A DNA stretch of 64,000 bases from Myceligenerans pegani (lineage in GTDB: Bacteria; Actinomycetota; Actinomycetes; Actinomycetales; Cellulomonadaceae). Below are positions 1-9,207 of the stretch, one piece after another. Numbering within the stretch: the stretch's first letter is position 1; every line of letters starts with the position of its first letter. Below the pieces are notes generated by a model. It was not told where the DNA came from. It did no database searches and saw only the letters and a program-made list of their open reading frames with translations. Both the position numbers and the translations under genes were made by a program. The stretch is from positions 62,001 to 126,000 of the forward strand of contig NZ_JADBGR010000112.1 of assembly GCF_014892515.1 (NCBI RefSeq), in the 5' to 3' direction.

Positions 1-120
1 GCGGTCCTGTTCGGAACTACGGGATACTTCCTGGAGCGGATGGGCTACGACTCGCTCGACGAACTGCCGCCGCTCGCCCCGCACCTGCCCGACCTGGACA
101 CGCTCGAGGGCCTGGACTGA
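1..120 (+). CDS. scpB: ScpB, segregation and condensation protein B (C-terminal end only)
   Basis: The reading frame is open from the first base and ends at TGA 118-120. The 39 visible residues include LFGTTGYFLERMGYDSLDEL and an acidic tail ending LEGLD. This matches the end of the second winged-helix domain of ScpB, where the TTxxFLexfGL-like segment is typical. ScpB works with ScpA and SMC in chromosome condensation. The scpB-rluB-cmk-der order that follows is a standard actinobacterial neighbourhood and supports the call. The gene starts outside the window. Confidence 0.85.
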   Translation, partial: AVLFGTTGYFLERMGYDSLDELPPLAPHLPDLDTLEGLD

Positions 121-193
121 CGCGGCACCGCGCGTGCGACGCCCGGCTCCGTGCCCGACGACCGGCCGGACGATCGGTCCGTGCGTGAGCGAG

Positions 194-212
194 CGATCGG
201 TACGACCGATCG
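194..212. promoter_or_regulatory. Perfect inverted repeat upstream of rluB
   Basis: CGATCGGT and ACCGATCG are separated by three bases in the 128-bp gap between scpB and rluB. A shorter dyad (GGAC/GTCC) lies just upstream. It could be a hairpin in the transcript or a protein site. No promoter hexamers were recognised next to it, so the role is unknown. Confidence 0.3.
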
Positions 213-248
213 GAGCCGGCGCCACCACAGAACAACCGGAACGGAACG

Positions 249-1124
249 ATGAACCAGCACAGCCGCGGCGGGAGCCGCCGCAACACCGAGAACCGCGCCG
301 CAGCCAACCGCGCCGGTCAGGGCCGTGGCCAGGGACGCCGGCAGCCCGCCCGCCGTCGTGTCCCCTCGGCCGAGCCACCGCGGGACGTGCACGTCGCCGA
401 CGGCGTCCGGCTGCAGAAGGTGCTCGCCCAGGCGGGCTTCGGCTCGCGGCGCGCCTGCGAGGAACTGATCGAGCGCGGCCACGTGGAGGTCGACGGGGTG
501 CTCGTGACCGAGCTCGGCGTGCGGGTCGACCCCGCCACGGCGGTGATCCACGTGGACGGGCTGCGCGTGCAGCTCGACCAGGACAAGATCACGCTCGCGC
601 TGCACAAGCCGCACGGTGTGGTGTCCACCATGCACGACCCGCAGGGCCGCCCGACCGTCGCCGAGCTGATCAAGGACCGCGAGGAGCGCCTGTTCCACGT
701 CGGCCGCCTGGACGCGGACAGCGAAGGGCTGCTGCTGCTCACCAACGACGGCGAGCTGGCGAACCGGCTGTCCCACCCGAAGTACCAGATCCCGAAGACG
801 TACGTGGTGACGGTCGAGGGCGGCCCGATCTACCCGCGGATCGTCAAGGACCTGACGCGCGGCGTCGAACTCGACGACGGCCCGGCGCGCCTGGACTCCG
901 TCAAGGTGCTCCAGGAGGTCACGGACGCCACCCTGCTCGAGGTGGTGCTGCACGAGGGCCGCAACCGGATCGTGCGGCGTATGTTCGACGCCGTGGAACG
1001 CCCGGTGACGCGGCTGGTCCGCACGCGCGTCGGCCCGATCCGGCTCGGGGACCTGAAGCCGGGCCGCACCCGCGTCCTGGGGCGGGTCGAGCTCGGGCAG
1101 CTGATGTCGGACGTGGACCTGTGA
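249..1124 (+). CDS. rluB: 23S rRNA pseudouridine synthase, RluB/RsuA family
   Basis: This 291-residue protein converts a specific uridine of rRNA to pseudouridine. The first ~50 residues are a basic Arg/Gly/Gln-rich tail, as is usual in actinobacterial members. An S4 RNA-binding domain follows (about 53-110, VRLQKVLAQAGFGSRRACEE). The catalytic domain has the signature VGRLDADSEGLLLLTND around residue 155, whose first Asp is the expected nucleophile. The RNRIVRRMFDAVERPVTRL segment is also typical. ATG 249 follows a GGAACGGA-type ribosome site. The TGA stop overlaps a possible GTG start of cmk (GTGA at 1121-1124). Confidence 0.95.
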   Translation: MNQHSRGGSRRNTENRAAANRAGQGRGQGRRQPARRRVPSAEPPRDVHVADGVRLQKVLAQAGFGSRRACEELIERGHVEVDGVLVTELGVRVDPATAVIHVDGLRVQLDQDKITLALHKPHGVVSTMHDPQGRPTVAELIKDREERLFHVGRLDADSEGLLLLTNDGELANRLSHPKYQIPKTYVVTVEGGPIYPRIVKDLTRGVELDDGPARLDSVKVLQEVTDATLLEVVLHEGRNRIVRRMFDAVERPVTRLVRTRVGPIRLGDLKPGRTRVLGRVELGQLMSDVDL

Positions 1125-1128
1125 CGAC

Positions 1129-1188
1129 GCACCCGTCGCATCAGCACCCGTCGCATCAGGACCGGACGCATCAGGACCGGACGGAGCA
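1129..1188 (+). repeat. Four tandem 15-bp units between rluB and cmk
   Basis: The units start at 1129, 1144, 1159 and 1174. The first two are identical (GCACCCGTCGCATCA). The third and fourth are diverged (GGACCGGACGCATCA, GGACCGGACGGAGCA). Each unit is five codons in the cmk frame, so if translation began at GTG 1121 they would encode HPSHQ, HPSHQ, DRTHQ and DRTEQ. The last unit runs into the cmk Shine-Dalgarno sequence. Confidence 0.85.
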
Positions 1189-1204
1189 GAAGGAGACCAC
1201 CCCT

Positions 1205-1948
1205 GTGAGCACCCCGACCTCGGTCGTCACCCCGGTCGTCATCGCCGTCGACGGCCCGTCCGGCTCGGGCAAGTCGAGCGTGTCGAAGGCTGTCGCGGCC
1301 CGGCTCGGCCTGGCGTACCTCGACACGGGCGCCATGTACCGCGCCGCGACCGTGTGGTGCACCCGGCGCGGCACCGACCTCTCCGACCACACGGCCGTGG
1401 CCGCGGACGTCGTCGCCATGCCGCTGGAGATGGGCGTGGACCCGCGCCGGCCGGGCGTGACGCTGGACGGCGACGACGTCGCCGAGGAGATCCGGACGAC
1501 GGCGGTCTCCGCGGCGGTCTCGAAGGTGGCGACCAACCTCGCCGTGCGCGCCGAGCTGAAGCGGCGCCAGCGGGAGGCGATCGACGCCGAGCGCACCGGC
1601 GGGTTCTCCGGCGGGCGCGGGATCCTCGCGGAGGGCCGGGACATCACGACCGTCGTGGCGCCCGACGCCGACGTGCGGATCCTGCTGACCGCGAGCGAGG
1701 AGGCGCGGCTGCGGCGCCGCGCCCTGGACGTGCACGGGGCGGCCGACGCGTCCGCCGTCGAGGCGACGAGGGACCAGGTGCTGCGGCGGGACCGGGACGA
1801 CGCGACGGTGTCGCAGTTCGAGGTCGCCGCCGACGGCGTCGTGACCGTGGACTCCTCGGACCTCGACCTCGAGCAGACGGTGGAGGCGGTACTGGCGGTG
1901 GTCGCGAACGTCACAGGTATGACCACGGCGTCCGCGTCGTCGGCCTGA
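1205..1948 (+). CDS. cmk: Cytidylate kinase
   Basis: Cytidylate kinase phosphorylates CMP and dCMP with ATP in pyrimidine salvage. The 247-residue protein has the P-loop GPSGSGKSS near the N-terminus, then DTGAMYRAAT, the GRGILAEGRDITTVVAPDA region, and the conserved RDRDDATVSQFEVAADGV motif near the end. Length and order match the family. GTG 1205 is chosen because AGAAGGAG (1188-1195) lies nine bases upstream. An in-frame GTG at 1121 overlaps the rluB stop and would add 28 residues made mostly of the pentapeptide repeats. der follows 24 bp downstream. Confidence 0.95.
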   Translation: MSTPTSVVTPVVIAVDGPSGSGKSSVSKAVAARLGLAYLDTGAMYRAATVWCTRRGTDLSDHTAVAADVVAMPLEMGVDPRRPGVTLDGDDVAEEIRTTAVSAAVSKVATNLAVRAELKRRQREAIDAERTGGFSGGRGILAEGRDITTVVAPDADVRILLTASEEARLRRRALDVHGAADASAVEATRDQVLRRDRDDATVSQFEVAADGVVTVDSSDLDLEQTVEAVLAVVANVTGMTTASASSA

Positions 1949-1972
1949 CCGTACCCCTGAGAGGATGAGCGG

Positions 1973-3508
1973 ATGACCGACGACCTGCGCCCGGCCGAGC
2001 CATCGCACGAGGCCGGCGAGCCCGATGACGCCACCTCCGGCGTCGTCCCCGGAGCTGCCCGGATCACGGAGACCGAGGACGACGTCGCGCGCGAGCGCGC
2101 CCTGCGGGCCGGGCTCGAGGAGTTCGAGCTCGACGAGGACGACGCCGCCCTGCTTGACGCCGAGTGGGCCGACGAGGAGCCCGAGCCCGAGGAGATCCTG
2201 CCCGTGCTGGCGGTGGTCGGGCGCCCGAACGTCGGCAAGTCGACGCTGGTGAACCGGATCCTGGGGCGCCGCGAGGCCGTCGTGGAGGACCAGCCCGGCG
2301 TGACGCGGGACCGGGTCTCCTACCCGGCCGAATGGGCCGGGCGCAGGTTCACGCTCGTGGACACCGGCGGCTGGGAGGTCGACGTCGCCGGCATCGAGGA
2401 GAAGGTGGCGTCGCAGGCCGAGGTGGCGGTGGCGCTCGCGGACGCCGTCCTGTTCGTGGTGGACGCGCAGGTGGGCGCGACGGCGACGGACGAGCGCGTC
2501 GTCGAGATGCTGCGCCGGTCCGGCAAGCCCGTGGTGCTGTGCGCCAACAAGGTGGACGGTGCGGCGGGGGAGGCCGACGCCGCGTACCTGTGGTCGCTCG
2601 GGCTGGGCGAGCCCTACCCCGTGTCCGGCCTGCACGGGCGCGGCACGGGCGACCTGCTCGACGCCGCGATGAAGGCGCTGCCCGAGGTGTCCGAGCACGG
2701 CGAGGCGCGGCCCGTCGGCCCGCGGCGGGTGGCGCTCGTGGGCCGGCCCAACGTCGGCAAGTCGTCGCTGCTGAACAAGATCGCCCGCGAGGACCGCGTG
2801 GTGGTGCACGACGTCGCCGGCACCACGCGCGACCCGGTCGACGAACTGGTCGAGATCAAGGGTGTGCCGTACTGGTTCGTGGACACGGCCGGCATCCGGC
2901 GGCGGCAGCACCTGGCCAAGGGCGCGGACTTCTACGCGTCGCTGCGCACGGCCGCGGCGATCGACAAGGCGGAGGTCGCCGTCGTGCTGCTGGACGCGTC
3001 CGAGCCGCTGACCGAGCAGGACCAGCGCATCCTGTCGCAGGTGGTGGACTCCGGGCGGGCGCTCGTGTTGGCCTACAACAAGTGGGACCTCATGAACGAG
3101 GACCGCCGGCCCTACCTGGAGCGGGAGATCGAGAAGGACCTCGGGCAGGTGGCGTGGGCGCCGCGTGTCAACGTGTCCGCGGCGACGGGCTGGCACACGG
3201 AGAAGCTGGTCCCGGCGCTGGAGACGGCGCTGGCGAGCTGGGACACGCGCATCCCGACCGGCCGCCTGAACGCGTTCCTCGGCGAGCTGGTCGCCGCGCA
3301 CCCGCACCCGCTGCGGGGCGGGAAGCAGCCGCGCATCCTGTTCGCCACGCAGGCCTCGACCCGGCCGCCGCGATTCGTCATCTTCGCCACCGGCTTCGTG
3401 GAGGCGCAGTACCGCCGGTTCATCGAGCGCCGCCTGCGCGAGACGTTCGGCTTCGAGGGCACCCCGATCAGCATCTCGGTCCGGGTCCGGGAGAAGCGCC
3501 GCCGCTGA
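1973..3508 (+). CDS. der: GTPase Der (EngA), ribosome assembly
   Basis: Der is a tandem GTPase needed for 50S subunit maturation. Residues 1-75 are an acidic extension common in actinobacteria. Two G domains follow, each with GRPNVGKS (about 83-91 and 257-265), a DxxG element (DTGGWE, DTAGIR) and NKxD (NKVDG, NKWDL). A KH-like C-terminal domain ends in basic residues VRVREKRRR. At 511 residues it is full length for this lineage. ATG 1973 follows GAGAGGATGAG. It forms a block with cmk. Confidence 0.97.
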   Translation: MTDDLRPAEPSHEAGEPDDATSGVVPGAARITETEDDVARERALRAGLEEFELDEDDAALLDAEWADEEPEPEEILPVLAVVGRPNVGKSTLVNRILGRREAVVEDQPGVTRDRVSYPAEWAGRRFTLVDTGGWEVDVAGIEEKVASQAEVAVALADAVLFVVDAQVGATATDERVVEMLRRSGKPVVLCANKVDGAAGEADAAYLWSLGLGEPYPVSGLHGRGTGDLLDAAMKALPEVSEHGEARPVGPRRVALVGRPNVGKSSLLNKIAREDRVVVHDVAGTTRDPVDELVEIKGVPYWFVDTAGIRRRQHLAKGADFYASLRTAAAIDKAEVAVVLLDASEPLTEQDQRILSQVVDSGRALVLAYNKWDLMNEDRRPYLEREIEKDLGQVAWAPRVNVSAATGWHTEKLVPALETALASWDTRIPTGRLNAFLGELVAAHPHPLRGGKQPRILFATQASTRPPRFVIFATGFVEAQYRRFIERRLRETFGFEGTPISISVRVREKRRR

Positions 3509-3526
3509 CGGCGGAGCCCGCTCCGT

Positions 3527-3532
3527 TACCCT
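3527..3532 (+). promoter_or_regulatory. -10 box TACCCT for a leaderless GNAT gene
   Basis: TACCCT lies six bases before GTG 3539. There is no Shine-Dalgarno sequence between der and this gene. The spacing would place the transcription start on the first base of the start codon, a pattern common in Actinobacteria. It is a prediction from spacing only. Confidence 0.45.
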
Positions 3533-3538
3533 GTGCCC

Positions 3539-4084
3539 GTGACCGAGACGCCCTCCGCGAACACCCCCGTGCTCTCCGTCCGGACCGCCACGCTGGCCGA
3601 CGTCGACCCCCTCGTCCGGCTCGTGACGTCCGCCTACCGCGGCGAGGCCAGCCGCGCGGGCTGGACCACCGAGGCGGACCTGCTCGACGGCGAGCGCGTC
3701 GACCCCGCCGTCCTGCGGGCCGACATCACGCGCCCGCACAGCAGGGTGCTGGTCGTGGACGACGGCGGCCCGCTGGCGTGCGCGCACGTGGCGGTCGAGG
3801 ACGGCGCCGGGTACTTCGGGATGTTCGCGGTGCGGCCCGACCGGCAGGGCCGGGGCGTCGGGCGGGCGCTGCTCGCCGAGGCCGAGCGGGTGGTCCGCGA
3901 CGAGTGGGGCCAGGCGCTCCTGCGGATGACCGTGATCGACGCCCGCGCCGACCTCGTCGCCTGGTACGTGCGCCGCGGGTACGTGCGCACCGGCCGGATC
4001 AAGCCCTTCCCGTACGGCGACGAGCGTTTCGGTGTCCCCAAGCGCGACGACCTCAGGTTCGAGGTCCTCGAGAAGCGGCTCTGA
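3539..4084 (+). CDS. GNAT-family N-acetyltransferase
   Basis: An acetyl-CoA-dependent N-acetyltransferase of unknown substrate, about 181 residues. The GNAT core is clear: YFGMFAVRPDRQGRGVGRAL gives the RxxGxG/A acetyl-CoA loop at roughly residues 94-113. It is followed by the MTVIDARADLVAWYVRRGY strand-helix pair in which the YxRxGY motif closes the fold. GTG 3539 is preferred over GTG 3533 because the TACCCT -10 box places the transcription start there. It stands alone between der and the doxX-like gene. Confidence 0.85.
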   Translation: MTETPSANTPVLSVRTATLADVDPLVRLVTSAYRGEASRAGWTTEADLLDGERVDPAVLRADITRPHSRVLVVDDGGPLACAHVAVEDGAGYFGMFAVRPDRQGRGVGRALLAEAERVVRDEWGQALLRMTVIDARADLVAWYVRRGYVRTGRIKPFPYGDERFGVPKRDDLRFEVLEKRL

Positions 4085-4185
4085 CGCGTCCGGCGGTGAG
4101 TCGCGCCTCGACGCGAGGGGTAGTTGCGGCATAAAGTACGAACAAAGCGTGAACGAACTGTGTGTCCTCGACGAGGAGGCGGCTC

Positions 4186-4596
4186 ATGGACGTCGTACTG
4201 CTGATCGCGCGGGTGCTCTTCGTGTTCCTCTTCCTGGGCAGTGGCTTCGCCCACCTGACCCAGACCGACGCCATGGCCGGCTTCGCCGCCTCCCGCGGCG
4301 TGCCGATGGCCGGGCTCGCGACCCGCGTCACCGGGGTGCAGCTGATCCTCGGCGGGCTGTCCGTCCTGCTCGGCGTGTGGGGAGACCTGGGCGCGCTGCT
4401 GCTGGCGGCCTTCCTCGTCCCGACGGCGTTCCTCATGCACGCGTTCTGGCGCGAGACCGACGCGATGGCGAAGCAGAACGAGATGACGCAGTTCAACAAG
4501 GACATGGCGCTGGCCGGGGCGGCGCTCGCGTTCTTCTGGGTGTTCGTCCAGGACCCGGGCCTGACGCTCACGGGGCCGCTGTTCTCGCTGGGGTGA
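4186..4596 (+). CDS. DoxX-family membrane protein
   Basis: A 136-residue integral membrane protein with four hydrophobic segments. It opens with MDVVLLIARVLFVFLFLGSG, typical of DoxX-like proteins. The GFAASRGVPMAGLATRVTGV loop and the HAFWRETDAMAKQNEMTQF segment are family landmarks. In mycobacteria DoxX partners superoxide dismutase and a thiosulfate-handling protein, but no such partner is here, so the specific role is open. ATG 4186 follows GAGGAGG (4173-4179) at good spacing. Confidence 0.85.
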   Translation: MDVVLLIARVLFVFLFLGSGFAHLTQTDAMAGFAASRGVPMAGLATRVTGVQLILGGLSVLLGVWGDLGALLLAAFLVPTAFLMHAFWRETDAMAKQNEMTQFNKDMALAGAALAFFWVFVQDPGLTLTGPLFSLG

Positions 4597-4700
4597 GGTC
4601 GCGGGCGCGCCGTCACGATCGTCGCCGGGGCGAGAGGATCGCGTCGGGGCGGTCGTCCACAGATCGCGCGGCGGCCGTGACCCGTGTCGGCCTCCGTCCC

Positions 4701-4706
4701 TAGACT
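4701..4706 (+). promoter_or_regulatory. -10 box TAGACT for leaderless recQ
   Basis: TAGACT ends seven bases before GTG 4714, and no ribosome-binding site is visible. The recQ transcript is therefore predicted to begin at or next to its start codon. Confidence 0.55.
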
Positions 4707-4713
4707 GGCGGCC

Positions 4714-6564
4714 GTGACTCTCGCCGACGCCGCTACCTCGCCCGACACCGCCGTCGATCCCGCCCTGGACACCCTGCGCCGGGTGTTCGGGTACGAGCGG
4801 TTCCGCTCCGGGCAGAGAGAGATCGTCGACACGGTGGTCGCGGGCGGGGACGCGCTCGTCCTGATGCCCACGGGCGGCGGGAAGTCGCTGTGCTACCAGA
4901 TCCCGTCGCTGGTGCGCCCGGGGACCGGCGTGGTCGTCTCACCGCTGATCGCACTGATGCAGGACCAGGTGGACGCGCTCGACGCGCTCGGGGTGCGGGC
5001 CGGGTTCCTCAACTCCACGCAGGACGCCGGGTCGCGGCGCGCCGTCGAGCAGGCGTTCACGGACGGCGAGCTCGACCTGCTGTACCTCGCGCCGGAGCGG
5101 CTCCGCCTCGACTCGACCGTACGGCTCCTGGACCGGGGCGAGATCGCGCTGTTCGCGATCGACGAGGCGCACTGCGTCTCGCAGTGGGGCCACGACTTCC
5201 GCCCCGACTACCTCGAGCTCTCGCACCTGCACGAGCGCTGGCCCGACGTGCCGCGCATCGCCCTCACCGCCACGGCCACCCAGGCCACGCGCGAGGAGAT
5301 CGCCACCCGCCTGGACCTCACCGGCGCCAGGCACTTCGTCGCGAGCTTCGACCGCCCCAACATCCAGTACCGCATCGTGCCGAAGGACGGCGCGAAGCAG
5401 CAGCTCCTCGAGTTCCTGCGCACCGAGCACGCGGGCGACGCCGGGATCGTCTACTGCCTGTCGCGCGCGTCCGTCGAGGAAACCGCCGAGTTCCTCACCG
5501 CCCAGGGCATCCGGGCCCTCCCGTACCACGCCGGCCTGCCCGCGGAGGTCCGGGCGCGGAACCAGGCGGCGTTCCTCCGCGAGGACGGTCTCGTGGTCGT
5601 CGCCACCATCGCGTTCGGCATGGGCATCGACAAGCCCGACGTCCGCTTCGTCGCCCACCTCGACCTGCCTAAGTCGGTCGAGGGCTACTACCAGGAGACC
5701 GGCCGCGCCGGCCGCGACGGACTGCCGTCGACGGCGTGGCTGGCGTACGGGCTGGCCGACGTCGTGCAGCAACGCAAGATGATCGCCGGCTCGGACGGCG
5801 ACGCCGCGCACCGGCGGCGCCTCGGCACCCACCTCGACGCGATGCTCGCGCTGTGCGAGACCGTCGAGTGCCGCCGCGCCCAGCTCCTCAACTACTTCGG
5901 GCAGGCGGCCGGGCCCTGCGGCAACTGCGACACCTGTCTCGCACCGCCCGAGTCGTGGGACGGGACGATCGCCGCGCAGAAGTTCCTCTCGGCCGTGTAC
6001 CGGCTGGACCGCGAGCGCAACCAGCGGTTCGGCGTCGGGCACGTGGTCGACATCCTGCGCGGGAAGGCGACGCCCAAGGTGAAGCAGTGGGGGCACGACG
6101 ACCTCACCGTGTTCGGGGTCGGCGAGGACCTGAGCGAGGGGGAGTGGCGCACGGTGGTGCGGCAGCTCCTGGCGCAGGGATTGCTGACGGTGGAGGGCGA
6201 CCACGGCACGCTGCTGCTCACGGACGCCAGCGCGGACGTGCTGGGCCGGCGCCGTGAGGTGCGGCTGCGGCGCGACCCGGAGCGGACGCGGGCCCGGGCG
6301 GCCGCGAAGGCGAGGAAGAAGGCGGCGCCGGACGTCGAACTGTCCGCGGAGGACACAGAGCTGTTCGAGCGTCTCCGCGCCTGGCGGGCGGGCGTCGCGA
6401 AGGAGCAGGGCGTCCCCGCGTACGTCGTGTTCCACGACGCGACCCTGCGGGCCGTCGCCACCGCCCGGCCGGCGAGCCTGGACGAGCTCGGCGGGATCAG
6501 CGGCGTCGGCGAGAGCAAGCTCGCCAAGTACGGAGAGGGCGTCCTGGAGACGGTCGGGGTGTGA
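4714..6564 (+). CDS. recQ: ATP-dependent DNA helicase RecQ
   Basis: A 3'-5' superfamily 2 helicase acting in recombination and replication-fork repair, 616 residues. Visible are the Q-motif region [11 protein letters not shown], Walker A MPTGGGKS, the DEAH box ([19 protein letters not shown]), motif [15 protein letters not shown], and a zinc-binding Cys cluster ([12 protein letters not shown] ... CGNCDTC). An RQC winged helix follows, and a C-terminal HRDC domain begins near [20 protein letters not shown]. All parts of a full-length RecQ are present. GTG 4714 is set by the leaderless promoter, and the preceding in-frame codons are not conserved in character. Confidence 0.96.
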   Translation: MTLADAATSPDTAVDPALDTLRRVFGYERFRSGQREIVDTVVAGGDALVLMPTGGGKSLCYQIPSLVRPGTGVVVSPLIALMQDQVDALDALGVRAGFLNSTQDAGSRRAVEQAFTDGELDLLYLAPERLRLDSTVRLLDRGEIALFAIDEAHCVSQWGHDFRPDYLELSHLHERWPDVPRIALTATATQATREEIATRLDLTGARHFVASFDRPNIQYRIVPKDGAKQQLLEFLRTEHAGDAGIVYCLSRASVEETAEFLTAQGIRALPYHAGLPAEVRARNQAAFLREDGLVVVATIAFGMGIDKPDVRFVAHLDLPKSVEGYYQETGRAGRDGLPSTAWLAYGLADVVQQRKMIAGSDGDAAHRRRLGTHLDAMLALCETVECRRAQLLNYFGQAAGPCGNCDTCLAPPESWDGTIAAQKFLSAVYRLDRERNQRFGVGHVVDILRGKATPKVKQWGHDDLTVFGVGEDLSEGEWRTVVRQLLAQGLLTVEGDHGTLLLTDASADVLGRRREVRLRRDPERTRARAAAKARKKAAPDVELSAEDTELFERLRAWRAGVAKEQGVPAYVVFHDATLRAVATARPASLDELGGISGVGESKLAKYGEGVLETVGV

Positions 6565-6611
6565 CGGGCCCGCGCGGGACGGCGGGCGGCTCGCGGCGCC
6601 GGAGCGTCGCC

Positions 6612-7238
6612 CTACGCCGGCTTGACCGCGTGGACGCGTTCGATCATCCCGAGTCCGTAGCGGTCCGACTCCACGATCTCGAAGCCGAGGCCCCGCACCC
6701 GGCCGAGCTGGCGGCGGGTGAAGTGCTCGCCCGCGCTCGGGACGGTGATCGCCTCCACGAGCCACTGGCCCAGGCGGACGGGCGGCCAGGTGCTGCCGAT
6801 GTGGTCCAGGAGCAGCAGCCGCCCGCCGGGCCTCAGGACCCGCCTCGCCTCGGCCAGGGCCGCCTCCGGCCGGGGGATGGTGCACAGCGAGAGCACGCAG
6901 GTCACGGTGTCGAAGGACGCGTCCGCGAAGGATAGATGCTCCGCGTCGCCCTCGCGCAGGTCGGCGCTCCGAGCGAGTTCGGTGGCGCGTGCACGTGCCT
7001 GGTCCAGCATGGGCGGGCTGAGGTCGATGCCCGCCACGGCGGTCACGTCGTCGTGCAGGAACGGCAGGTCGCGTCCGGTGCCGACGGCGACCATGAGCAC
7101 GCTCCCGCGGGTGCGGGCGCCGAGCCACTCGCGGCCGTCCCGCAGGAGGTTGCGCTCGAACCAGGCGATGCCGCGGTCGTAGTCGGGCGCGGTGCGGTCC
7201 CAGAGCCGGCGCTGCTTCGACGTCGCACGCGATTCCAT
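6612..7238 (-). CDS. Class I SAM-dependent methyltransferase (UbiE/phospholipid methyltransferase-like)
   Basis: A 208-residue methyltransferase. The SAM site shows as VLMVAVGTGRDLPFL (motif I), GIDLSPPMLDQAR (acidic residue after strand 2), LREGDAEHLSFADASFDTV and the post-motif VLRPGGRLLLLDHIGS. The start WDRTAPDYDRGIAWFER resembles phospholipid or menaquinone methyltransferases, but the substrate cannot be read from sequence. ATG 7238 is chosen over an upstream start because the extra 52 residues are Pro/Arg/Ala-rich and unlike the family. It converges with recQ. Confidence 0.85.
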   Translation of the reverse strand: MESRATSKQRRLWDRTAPDYDRGIAWFERNLLRDGREWLGARTRGSVLMVAVGTGRDLPFLHDDVTAVAGIDLSPPMLDQARARATELARSADLREGDAEHLSFADASFDTVTCVLSLCTIPRPEAALAEARRVLRPGGRLLLLDHIGSTWPPVRLGQWLVEAITVPSAGEHFTRRQLGRVRGLGFEIVESDRYGLGMIERVHAVKPA

Positions 7239-7403
7239 GCGGGCAGGCTGGCACGGTCCCGCCGCCGTGTCCAGGCGTGGGGCCGCCGCTGCGGCGGCGG
7301 TGCGACGGCGGCGCGGCTGCCGGGGCCGGCGTGGAGGTGCGGGTCGCCCGGAGCGCGGGCCCGAGAACGCGGCACCCCTACTGATGCCACCCACAGTTCA
7401 GGG

Positions 7404-7409
7404 TAGAGT
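7404..7409 (+). promoter_or_regulatory. -10 box TAGAGT upstream of the DUF4442 gene
   Basis: TAGAGT lies eight bases before GTG 7418 and no ribosome-binding site is seen. This is a third example of the likely leaderless arrangement in this stretch. Confidence 0.45.
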
Positions 7410-7417
7410 CACGCCCC

Positions 7418-7885
7418 GTGACACAGGTGTACGCGATGTGGCAGAAGCTGGCCGGCAAGCCCTTCGGCAAGCGGATCTTCGGGGTCGGCTTCGGGTTCAA
7501 GGCGCCGTACTTCCGCACGATCCGGCCGCGGTTCACCGAGGTGCGGCCGGGCTTCGGTGAGCTCGTGATCCCGAAGCGGCGCGCCGTGCTGAACCACATC
7601 GGCACCGTGCACGCGATCGCGGTGTGCAACGGACTCGAGGCCGCGATGGGCGTGCTGGCCGAGGCCACCGTGCCGGACTCGAAGCGGTGGCTGCCCAAGG
7701 GCATGGAGGTCGCGTACACGGCGAGGTCGACGTCGGACATCACGTGCACGGCCGAGTCGGACCCGGCGCGCTGGCTGGAGGACGACCCGGACGTTCCCGT
7801 CGCCGTCACCGCCCGTCGCGAGGACGGCGCCGTGGTCGCCGAGGGCACCATCCACCTGTGGGTCACGGACAAGCCGAAGCGCTGA
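7418..7885 (+). CDS. DUF4442 hotdog-fold protein (thioesterase-like)
   Basis: A 155-residue protein with the DUF4442 pattern: an N-terminal helix MTQVYAMWQKLAGKPFGK, a central NHIGTVHAIAVCNGLEAAMG helix, and a closing AEGTIHLWVTDKPKR strand. The family is related to PaaI-type acyl-CoA thioesterases. The NHxGTxHA..C.xxE segment occupies the position of the hotdog active-site helix, so hydrolysis of an acyl thioester is plausible but unproven. It is a single gene lying between the divergently transcribed methyltransferase and the convergent kinase-like gene. Confidence 0.8.
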   Translation: MTQVYAMWQKLAGKPFGKRIFGVGFGFKAPYFRTIRPRFTEVRPGFGELVIPKRRAVLNHIGTVHAIAVCNGLEAAMGVLAEATVPDSKRWLPKGMEVAYTARSTSDITCTAESDPARWLEDDPDVPVAVTARREDGAVVAEGTIHLWVTDKPKR

Positions 7886-7948
7886 CCGGCCGGCCCGCCC
7901 GGGGTGAGAGGACGGCGTCGGGCCACCGAGGCGGACGCCTGCGCACAC

Positions 7949-8932
7949 CTATTCCGCCGTCCGCACCGTCAGCAGCGGCCGGTAGGACGGGAACTCCGGG
8001 TCCTCGACGAGCCGCCGCGCGAGCAGCAGCGCCCCGTCGAGCGGTGTCCCGGCGGCGTCCACGAGTTCGACGCCGACCCGCTTGACCGGCATGAGCCCGT
8101 GCACCGCCGCCCGCAGGGGTGAGCCCAGCGCCATGAGGCTGCCGGTCGTCGCGGCGACCTGGCGTACTCCGGGCCGCCCGAGCACGGCCGCGAGGCAGTC
8201 GGTGAGGAGCTCGGCGGAGCCCGCCAGGATCCCCTGGCAGACGATGTCGCCGGCGGCCGCGGCCCGGACGACCACGGGCGCGAACTCCGCCAGCACCCGC
8301 ACCCGGTCGGGGGCGTCGCGCAGCTTGGACTCCCAGGTCTCGGGCGGCCCGAGGATCTCGGTCGCCTCCTCGAGCAGCCGCCTGGAGCCGCGCGTGTCGT
8401 GGTAGCTGGCGCGGGCCGCCGCCCGCAGCCCCTCCTCGCCGATCCACGACCCGCCGCCGTTGTCGCCGATCAGCGGACCGAGTCCGTCGGCGATGTGGAG
8501 GCGGCCCAGGTCGTCGTCGCCGATCGCGACCGCGCCCGAGCCGACGTTGAGCGTCGCGCCGCTGCGCCCCTGCAGGGCGCCGAGGTGGGCGGTGATCGTG
8601 TCGCTCGCCACCGCGGTGCGGCGCGTGCCGAGCGCCCCCGTGATGGCGTCGTGCACGTCGAAGGGGCTGAGGGTGCGGGAGAGCGTCATCGACCGCAGGC
8701 CTCGCATGCCGACGGCGGCGGCAGCCGTCGTCGCCGGCCCCGCCTTCTCGGCGAACCGCCGGCACAGGTCGCCGACGACGTCGGGCGCGTCGGACCGGCG
8801 GGACACGACACGGACCGGATCGCCGGTGAGTTCGATGGGCTCGATCGAGCCGGCGTCCGGTCCCACCGGTGCGCCGCGCAACCGTGAACCGGTTCCTCCG
8901 ATGTCGATGCCGACCTCCCAGGAAACCGTCAC
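7949..8932 (-). CDS. BadF/BadG/BcrA/BcrD-type ATPase, probable N-acetylglucosamine kinase
   Basis: An ASKHA-fold sugar kinase-like protein of about 327 residues. The phosphate-1 loop is EVGIDIGGTGSR at the N-terminus. Later come LNVGSGAVAIGDDDLGRLH and ADGLGPLIGDNGGGSWIGEE (the second phosphate loop, typical of GlcNAc kinases of the BadF superfamily), then VAATTGSLMALGSPL as the adenosine loop. Substrate is inferred from the superfamily only. GTG 8932 places GIDIGGT close to the N-terminus as in relatives. An ATG at 8986 is possible because no strong ribosome site decides the start. It converges with the DUF4442 gene. Confidence 0.78.
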   Translation of the reverse strand: MTVSWEVGIDIGGTGSRLRGAPVGPDAGSIEPIELTGDPVRVVSRRSDAPDVVGDLCRRFAEKAGPATTAAAAVGMRGLRSMTLSRTLSPFDVHDAITGALGTRRTAVASDTITAHLGALQGRSGATLNVGSGAVAIGDDDLGRLHIADGLGPLIGDNGGGSWIGEEGLRAAARASYHDTRGSRRLLEEATEILGPPETWESKLRDAPDRVRVLAEFAPVVVRAAAAGDIVCQGILAGSAELLTDCLAAVLGRPGVRQVAATTGSLMALGSPLRAAVHGLMPVKRVGVELVDAAGTPLDGALLLARRLVEDPEFPSYRPLLTVRTAE

Positions 8933-9207
8933 GCCGCCGTGTTCGCTCGTGCCGGACGCGCCTTCCAGAGCCTCCCCTGCGCGCATGTCCCGATCGTGGC
9001 ACGGGGAACCGGACACCGCGACACGAAACGATGGAAAGACGACAGTTTCCCGGAGGGGTCTCCGCTGTGTCGCGGAGTTTCTCGCGTGTCGCCGCGCGAC
9101 TCGCGGAGATCTGGTAAATGCGCGACAAACTTCCCGGACGCTGCCAGGCTGGTGCGCTGCCAGAGCGCCGGCGCTCGCGCGGCGCGATCAGCGACGAAAG
9201 GTCACTC

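Noticed and set aside
203-1124. The inverted repeat before rluB as a terminator of scpB
   Set aside because: The arms are only eight bases with no T-run, and the rluB ribosome site follows closely. It is listed only as an unexplained dyad.
830-4132. A 1,100-codon open frame on the minus strand opposite rluB, cmk and der
   Set aside because: It is the antisense shadow of highly GC-rich real genes. The translation is Arg/His/Gly/Asp-rich low complexity with no domain, and the plus-strand genes are certain.
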